The notes under the pieces were generated by a model, which made no database searches, was not told the origin of the DNA, and worked only from the letters and a program-made list of their open reading frames with translations. From the NCBI GenBank assembly GCA_034359265.1, contig CP136898.1, positions 2,420,501-2,484,500 of the forward strand: 64,000 nucleotides of DNA, given 5' to 3'. Below, one piece after another: positions 57,401 through 64,000 of this stretch (position 1 is its first letter; every line of letters begins with the position of its first letter). The DNA is from Canna indica. Taxonomy: Eukaryota; Streptophyta; Magnoliopsida; Zingiberales; Cannaceae. Both the position numbers and the translations under genes were made by a program.

Positions 57401-58908
57401 AATTGTTGCATTTAAGTTGAAGAAGCAAGAAGATAAATCTGTTGAACAAAATGGTGCAGTTAAGGTAGAAGCAAATGATACTGAGGGGAATGGCACAGAT
57501 AGTAAAGGATGCTGCAAGGAGGAAGAGCTCCCAAATACGGTAAAGGAGGAGTCTGAACAGACAGTAGAATATTCGAGCAAGTCATCAGATGATGTTAAGA
57601 TGGAAACTGAAGAAAAGACCACTGAAACCCTTCCAAATGCAGTTAAAGATGAAGACAAGGAAGACAAGTGTCCATTAGTTGGTAGTAACAAGAGCGACAA
57701 CAAGATTATAGTTAAAAGAGAGGATCTTAAAGAGGTCTTCCAGAAATTTGGTGTTGTTAAGGTATTTTCCAGATGATATAATGGTTTCTCCTATGCTCTA
57801 TGTTCTCTTCTTTAACTAATATGCCACCTAGTGGATGAATACTTATATTTACACTGCTAAGTGCTTTGATGTTTGTATAATTGTATCTCTTATACTGTTT
57901 TTTTGTGAAGTTTGTTGATTATAGAATGGGGGAGGAATCAGGATACATCCGCTTTGAGGATGCTGAGGCGGCTACAAAAGCTCGTGCTGCAGCTGTCCTC
58001 GTTGATGAAGGTGGCTTGATTGTGAACAGTTGCATAGCTACCTTGGAAGCCTTGACTGGTATGCAAATTTTGATGCCATTAAAATTTACAACTTTATACA
58101 GTTAGTCTTTATTGTCTTCAGCATGGATTTGGTGAACTTTTTATGACTTGAGATTGTTATAGAATATTAATGCAAACTTGGTACACTTAGAGGGAATCTA
58201 CAAGATAGATATAATTCATTTTGTGGATATATGGATTATATGCTACATTGTATTTTCTGGTTGTTTTAACCTTTCATAAATGAGGTTAAGATAAAACCTG
58301 TGTTTTTTTGTCATTGTTGTTATCCATGCCATATTGGAACATTGGTTATTGAAGAGAAGTTCCTTTGCGTATCTGTTTTCTAGTCGAAAAATTAGAAAAA
58401 TGCATTATTGCGAGATATTGCTAGCGAGGTTCTCTATAATTGTAGTTTGTACTACTTAAAAAGAAGCAAACAGTAACAAAACAGTCTTCTACAACTGTGA
58501 GGTATAACTACTTTTTGCAATCTCAGGCGAGGCTGAAAAGGAGTATTGGAACGCCAACTTGCTTCGTGGCAATCAGAAAGGAAACAGAGAAAGGTAGTTC
58601 ACTACATATATCTTTCATTCTCTGACTGATTTCTTAATATAACTGTCTAATGGTGATAATTTCCCCTATGGAGGTGGCGATGGGAGTACGTCTAGTGAAC
58701 CAATGCCCCATTTACCCACCAATACTGGTGAAGTTTGAACTACGTGTGGTTTATGCATCAGCTGTTAATACATTGTTTCTTTTACAGGGGCGGTAGATTC
58801 AATTACAATAAAGGTGGGAGAGGGCGTGGTGGCGGCAAACGCTCTTACCAGAGTGGCTCATCTGAGAGGCTGCCTAATAAAGCTCCAAAAGTTGAGGCCA
58901 ATGCATGA
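54360..58908 (+). CDS. La protein (RNA-binding, La motif plus two RRMs), La1-like
   Basis: Binds 3' oligo-U tails of RNA polymerase III transcripts and aids their folding and maturation; the plant nuclear homologue also supports rRNA processing. Ten exons: 54360-54410, 54540-54618, 54727-54879, 55346-55488, 56327-56475, 57230-57310, 57386-57761, 57911-58058, 58527-58593, 58788-58908, all GT-AG. Phases close to 455 aa. The La motif is at about residues 7-95 (LRQVEFYFSDSNLPRDNFL…LVSLALICSFSRM). RRM1 is at about 115-190 (IAASPLPYDV, FCGTALIEF). An acidic Glu/Lys/Ser linker follows, then RRM2 at about 325-400 (DLKEVFQKFG, SGYIRFEDAEAA). The tail is basic Gly/Arg-rich (GGRFNYNKGGRGRGGGKR). Intron 6 is only 75 nt. 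Intron 1 starts with a (CT)n microsatellite. Confidence 0.95.
54415..54460 (+). repeat. (CT)n microsatellite in La intron 1
   Basis: More than 20 TC dinucleotides with two interruptions, a few bases after the intron 1 donor site. Confidence 0.85.
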
Positions 58909-59518
58909 ATGTATATATCCCGATCTATATGATCAATATGGAAGTATTTTTTATTTTCATGAGGATAGGCGATCTAACTCTAAGTTATTACTTGACACTT
59001 TGACAGTGTTGTGGAATAATATTAGTTGTACTGTTATGCTAGTAGTTGTTTGAGTTTTAGTAGGACTTTGAACTATTCCATCCATTACATTATTATCTGT
59101 TAAGATTATCATTTTAGCTTCAATGATTCAACACAAATCAACATTACTCGTAGGCCATGCATGAATAACTTTCTTCACATTTGAATGTTTTGATCATCGT
59201 CATTGTCAATTGAGAGTTTGCATATGGTTGCAAGTTGCAACATTGCACATTGAAAGTCGAGGGCTCATTACCATGTATTATGCACTTTGTATTTTCAAAT
59301 ATTACAATTTACATACATTAATAAAAAAATTACCATTAATATGTCTTCCACTCTTCCAGGTGCTTTTAAATACAACACAAATGCATATTATATGGGCTTC
59401 AAAAATAAACGAAGAGACCATGTTCATTTTTATGTTTTAACGATCAATTATTAAATTTCTATTTTATTTTATTTTGTCAAAGAATTAATATGGGTTTTGA
59501 AACAGCAGAATTAATATA
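58909..59518 (+). other. La gene 3' UTR and spacer
   Basis: AT-rich sequence after the stop. The first 150-200 bp probably form the 3' UTR. The rest shows no gene. Confidence 0.45.
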
Positions 59519-60460
59519 ATAAAATTTCAGGAATTTTTTAGATTTGGATTTTGGAAATGAGAAATTTTCAAATCCGGATCTAAAGATGGGGAATTCCTCG
59601 AACCGGAATTGGATGGAATAAATATCCATTTTACCCTTGAACAAAGTCTCTAATCAACTAGAGACTTTGGTTAAAAATTAAAAAAAATATAAAAAAATAT
59701 AAAAAATAATTTTAATTTATAAAAAAAAGAGGTATAATAGAAATGATGTATTATATTTTAAAAAATATATTTTCAAACTCTCTAATGATATATAAATGAT
59801 GTGTTAGAGTCTAAAAAATATATTTTCAAACTCTCTAAATCATTAGAGAGTTTTGCACAAAGTCTATAAAACTAATTTTTAATTATGATGTTAGTGAAAT
59901 ATTTTTTGTCCAAAATATTTTGACAGATTCTAGCACATCTTTTATATCACATATATTTTTTTGTGAATTAAATTTTATTTTTTATAATTATAAAATTACT
60001 ATAAATTAGTAATTGTAAATAAAATTACTAGCACATCTCTAACTCATTAGAGATTTTTGTGCAAAGTCTATAATTATTTCATAATTTTTTAAAAAAATAT
60101 TTGAATTCATAAAATAATTTTTTAATGATACAAAAGAGGTATTATGATCTAGAAAAATATTTTACATCAAAATATTTCATAATTTTTAATTTTAATTTTA
60201 ATTTATAGACTTTGTACAAAAATCTTTAATATATTAGAGAGTTTGAAAAATATATTTTTTATTCTCTAATATCTTATTTTTATCATAAAAAGTATTTTAT
60301 AAATTAAGATTATTTTTTAAATATTTTTTTATTTTTTTTTTAAATTTTTGGTCAAATAGAGACTTTGGCCAAGGGTAAAATGGGTATTTATTCCACTCAA
60401 TTCCGATTTGGGGAATTCCCCATCTTTAGATTCGGATTTGGGAAATTGCTGATAAAATTT
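59519..60460. mobile_element. AT-rich inverted-repeat element with 9-bp flanking duplication
   Basis: ATAAAATTT at 59519-59527 and 60452-60460 flanks 59528-60451. The ends are CAGGAATTTTTT and, in reverse complement, CAGCAATTTCCC. The arms then match over about 120 bp (AAATCCGGATCTAAAGATGG, GGAATAAATATCCATTTTAC, AAAGTCTCTA). The interior is very AT-rich, with repeated AAACTCTCTAA and ATATATTTT phrases. No coding capacity. A 9-bp duplication suggests a Mutator-like element; CAG ends with an 8-bp reading would suggest hAT. Confidence 0.75.
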
Positions 60461-61172
60461 CATATATATATATATATATTGAAATTTTAATGATACTTTT
60501 TGAATAATATAAACTAAAATTATTTTTCCAATCATCCATATATAAAATAACAACAAAGAATTATTAGTCATATACTTATATTATTTAAACTACCTAAATA
60601 TTGCTGATCATGATTAAGTAGATTTAATTTATGTTTATCTTTAACAATTACATATATATGCAAAGTTTATATTTGTAAGAATATATATGGAATATTATAT
60701 TTTGATGGAATAAATATTTGACAAGCTTAGAAAACAACACAACACTTTTATACTTTTCCATAGTGCTGAATGCTTTCTAAGTCACTTTTAGACTTCCAAC
60801 AGCCTCCACAATATTGAATTGATGATACTCCACTTACAACATGTTTTAGCTAAAGCTTCTACCTCCATCCTTCGTACAACTTAAACTAATGATCTGTAAT
60901 ATAATATCTTCCTGCTTCACCATTTAGATCATCAGTTGCACTTGAACCAGAAAGATGCAAAGCTTGTACTTGTTGTTGATCTCATTTTAGACAAAGCTGT
61001 CAATTATGTATGCCATAATCCCTCACAATTAATCATTACATGCTCACTACTCTCTATCTCTATCTCAATATGCTTCTTGCATTAATCTACAGTTGATGAT
61101 GATATCAACTTCACTTGCAGACAGCAATCAAAAGCTTCAGTTCTTCCATGTTCTTTAACTTTGGCAGCTTGA
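60461..61172 (-). other. Spacer and 3' flank of the DUF4408/DUF761 gene
   Basis: Starts with a short (TA)n tract. The part from about 60900 to 61172 lies directly after the stop codon of the minus-strand gene and probably contains its 3' UTR. No additional gene seen. Confidence 0.45.
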
Positions 61173-61682
61173 TCACTCACGAGAAAGCAGTCTCCTCTCC
61201 TCAAGCCTCCTCTCCCAATTAATCCTTGCAATGAAGTCCTCTGCTTTCTTGTCTATCTCACTTGAGCCCTTCTCTTCTTCTTCTTCCTCTTCCTCCTCTT
61301 TTTCCACTAAACCTTCCTTGTTGTCTCTTCCCTCAGCTTGCCATTCATTGTTGGCCTTCCTCTTCACGTACTCTTCGTATATATCGGCCGCCGGCCGCGA
61401 CGAGGTTCTCGAGAGCTTCGACTCGCCGACGAGGACGAGGACGATGACATTGCCGAGAACGAAGAGGCACTTGGGGCCGGAAACGGCGGCGGCCACGCCG
61501 GGGAGTGAAACGGAAAGGAAGAGCTCGAGGAATGAGCGCGCACGGGGAAGCCACAGGGGGCAGGAGAGGAAGAGGCCGAGGGATAACACTGCGGCCAGGT
61601 ACCGGACGAGGTTCGGGAGGAGCTGCCTCCGCTTCCTGTACCTCTTCATGGCTTGGAACTTCTCTATCCTGACGGCGTCCAT
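61173..61682 (-). CDS. DUF4408/DUF761 membrane protein
   Basis: Single-exon, 169 aa. The N-terminus is basic (KFQAMKRYRKRRQ). Hydrophobic segments follow at about residues 26-44 (YLAAVLSLGLFLSCPLWL), 52-68 and 71-86 (LFVLGNVIVLVLVG), which together with GESKL match the DUF4408 pattern. A hydrophilic stretch with a run of about nine Glu follows. The C-terminus (KKAEDFIARINWERRLEERR) is a DUF761 motif, as in the 'cotton fibre expressed' proteins. Function is unknown for this plant-specific family. The coding sequence is GC-rich; the Glu run is encoded by a CTT/CTC-rich tract on the plus strand. The start is the only ATG ahead of the conserved region, and a TATA-like site lies about 100 bp upstream. 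Confidence 0.85.
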   Translation of the reverse strand: MDAVRIEKFQAMKRYRKRRQLLPNLVRYLAAVLSLGLFLSCPLWLPRARSFLELFLSVSLPGVAAAVSGPKCLFVLGNVIVLVLVGESKLSRTSSRPAADIYEEYVKRKANNEWQAEGRDNKEGLVEKEEEEEEEEEKGSSEIDKKAEDFIARINWERRLEERRLLSRE

Positions 61683-61778
61683 GGGGTGTTCGACGGAACG
61701 ACGCTTAGAGAATGGCTGGTATCAGACGAAGGAAGGAGTGGCTCATCCGACAGAGCAATGAGCAAGCCAACAGGGGGG

Positions 61779-61785
61779 TTAAATA
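61779..61785 (-). promoter_or_regulatory. TATA-box candidate for the DUF4408/DUF761 gene
   Basis: TATTTAA on the minus strand in a CT-rich context, about 97 bp upstream of the ATG. Confidence 0.5.
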
Positions 61786-61789
61786 GGGA

Positions 61790-63364
61790 GGGAAAGGGAG
61801 GCATTTTTTGAGGTGGATGCAACACATGCTGCTCAAATTAGGCTATTTTAATCATGTCAGGAGGAAGCTTTTTCTTCTTAAAGTTTAGAGGTTATTGGAT
61901 GCTTCTTTGCATTGGGAGCCTCCACCTCCATTTTTCTTTTGCCTCTTGGAATATTGTAAGAGATGCATCTTTACTTTAGGCCATCAACCAAGTCTTCTAA
62001 CTTTCCAAGTACTAATCTTATTAAACTGGGTTAGGTTAATGATATCAGTATTCTATTTTTGTTGCTGATTTCTCATTGCATCTGAATTTAAGTAGTATTA
62101 ACTGTTTCTCAAAATCAATGCAAAGCCAAGAATTAATCATCCTACACTGAGTTATACCATTCAATTGTTCAATGTTTGGAATATTCCCTCTTTTTTAGGG
62201 TACATACTATATAGAATCTTGAAAATTCAAAATGGAGATGACATGTTTGACTTGAGTTCCCAAAAGCAAGAAGATGCAAGAAAAAAAACTACCAAATGGA
62301 ATAAAGCATATATATAAATCTTGCTTAATTATTGTAGATATTCTTGATAAATTTTCGGGCGGCCGTTTCCCCTAAAAAATTAAATTGAATTGTCGAGCTA
62401 TCTCTTAAATATAATTAATTAGGTCGACATATCGAATTTCGAGCGAGATTTTTTTTCTTAAAAAAAAGGAAAAAATGCATTTATCTTAATGGAAGCCTAT
62501 GGCCTCCAATAGAGTGCTCCCAAACTTATGGACTAAGGAAATAAAAATGAGGTGGGCAACACAAGTGAGCTGTTGCTTTAGTCAAACTTATCAGCATTTG
62601 GAGCTCAATTATTGAGCAGACTGTGTAAACATTCACACCAAAACAATGCTGCCCAAACCCCTATCTCGCCGTCCAGCTCGCCTCTGACGGCTGTGATCGA
62701 AGCTACAAGTTGCAAGTGCCTATGAGAGACTCACACCAATGCAATAGTTGGAGCTGCAAAGCACTTTATTAGTTGGGCATTTTTTTTCCAAGTGCTAAGC
62801 TTTTTGCATCAAGTAAGTAGGCAAGTTTTGATCTGAGGCCACTCTGCCTATACCATCAAAATCTTAGTCACAAGTCACTCTTTGTATAAATATATATGTC
62901 TTTGCCTAACTTGTGATAGGCTTTACAGGAAAAAGGCCTGTCAAGATTCCCTTTATATGTATAAATGTATATCCCTAGCAAGCTTTATGTTGATATTAAT
63001 ACAAGTAGAAATATAAATATGTTGATTAGTGACTTAATTTATATGTTATATGAATGAATGATATAATTTCACTAAATATGACTATCTTTTTTTTTTTTCC
63101 TTTTGGCACCATACAATGCACTGAGTAAAAGATAGTGTATCAAGTTGGTAATATTAAACCTTGCTTCTTTCAATCCATGAGAGAAAAGGATTTATATGAA
63201 TAGTAGGTGTTATGGATGCATGTGACTTGGATTTATATACTTACTTGTATGAGTTTCAGAGTTTGTATGTTTATACATCTCTTTGCACTTAGAAGTACTT
63301 TCAAGTACCATTGGTTTATCAAATCTATTTTGAAGATTAATTAAATTGGGTTTGATTGGGTGTT
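61790..63364. other. Upstream intergenic region
   Basis: AT-rich region upstream of the DUF4408/DUF761 gene. No gene, RNA gene or strong repeat recognised. Small CG-containing patch at about 62355-62460. Confidence 0.45.
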
Positions 63365-63799
63365 GAATTTATTAGGGGTGAGTGGGTCCGGGTACCCTAT
63401 ATTTTTCATCATACCTGGACCCTACCCTGTATAAGATCGGTTCCTAGGTTTTGAAATCGGACCCTGCCATGTTGGAACTTGGAACCGGATCCTATCCGGA
63501 ATCACAAGTTTCGGTTCCAATTCCAGGTACCATGTTGGATCATGTTCATTTACAAGTTCCGGGTACCTTGTTGGAATCTATTATGAAACCTGTAAATGAA
63601 CAAGTTCCAACAGGGTACAAGTTTCATTCCATGTACACAATATGTTGGACTCGGAATCGGAATTAGTTTTAACCATTTCCTTAATTGTTGTCTCAGACCT
63701 TACCCGAATTTAATTCGGGTCCACCCGGAACCTACCCGATCGGGTAGATTCCAACCAGTTCCAATGTACTCGGTACCCATGCACACCCCTAGAATTTAT
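63365..63799. mobile_element. hAT-like MITE, family 1, intact copy with 8-bp TSD
   Basis: The element 63373-63791 begins TAGGGGTGAGTGGG and ends CATGCACACCCCTA (terminal inverted repeat TAGGGGTG). It is flanked by GAATTTAT at 63365-63372 and 63792-63799. The interior has the family words GTTGGAACTTGG, GGTACCATGTTGG and AACCTGTAAATGAAC. It is the best-preserved family-1 copy here. Confidence 0.85.
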
Positions 63800-64000
63800 G
63801 TGAAATTTTAATTGAAATGTTATATATATGATGTTGATGGATAAAAAATTTGGTCTGAAGACTATTCGATAGATCTAATTGAGTGCTTGATCTTTTGCTC
63901 TTGAAATGACTTCAAGTGCTAACATCATCTTGTACTATCCTAATTTGATCTATGTTATATTAGTTAATAAGACTTGATAGATATACTACTATAAAGTTAA

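Noticed and set aside
61231..61761. A plus-strand open frame of 176 aa with a Ser run
   Set aside because: Antisense shadow of the DUF4408/DUF761 gene; the Ser run is the reverse of the Glu run.

Overview
This window is plant nuclear DNA. It has split genes with short GT-AG introns, plant-specific gene families (SAUR, DUF4408/DUF761, UKL-type uridine kinase) and dense plant-type transposable elements. The small single-exon genes are GC-rich while introns and spacers are very AT-rich. That contrast would fit a monocot or early-diverging angiosperm, but I cannot name the species from sequence alone.

Genes I can support: the 3' end of an unidentified gene (1-135, +); a five-exon DHHC protein S-acyltransferase (6983-11350, -, 453 aa); an intronless SAUR gene (39888-40340, +); a 14-coding-exon uridine kinase/UPRT-like gene (42581-51794, +, 469 aa); a ten-exon La protein gene (54360-58908, +, 455 aa); and a single-exon DUF4408/DUF761 membrane protein (61173-61682, -). 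For each split gene the exon lengths and phases were worked out by hand and close without a break. These are unrelated housekeeping or signalling genes, each with its own promoter. There is no operon-like logic.

The rest is mostly nested mobile DNA. The largest element is a complete-ended 7.0-kb CACTA (En/Spm) transposon (26384-33391) with a 3-bp TGT duplication. It carries decayed TNP2-like and TNPA-like genes. It sits inside one copy of an abundant old repeat, called R1 here (copies near 11.9-14.3, 14.3-16.1, 16.4-18.0, 21.0-23.2 and 26.2/33.4 kb). Around it are three foldback elements with 9-10-bp duplications (3.1-4.1, 37.2-38.0, 59.5-60.5 kb) and several small hAT-like elements with TAGGG ends and 8-bp duplications. 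There is also a Tourist-like element stuffed with a GC-rich minisatellite (0.9-2.7 kb), a tRNA-derived SINE and a CACTA-like MITE in introns of the uridine kinase gene, a TRIM-type miniature LTR element just after that gene, and LTR fragments. A broken J-domain (DnaJ) gene lies next to R1 copy C.

The most interesting signals are: (i) several unrelated terminal-repeat families whose interiors are each built from a degenerate short word repeated many times; (ii) a near-perfect 190-bp hairpin just upstream of the CACTA transposase; (iii) two frame-compensating indels in that transposase; (iv) an Asp-to-Glu change at the expected catalytic base of the uridine kinase; and (v) a 75-nt stop-free in-frame intron in the La gene. 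I found no clearly new defence-like or biosynthetic system.
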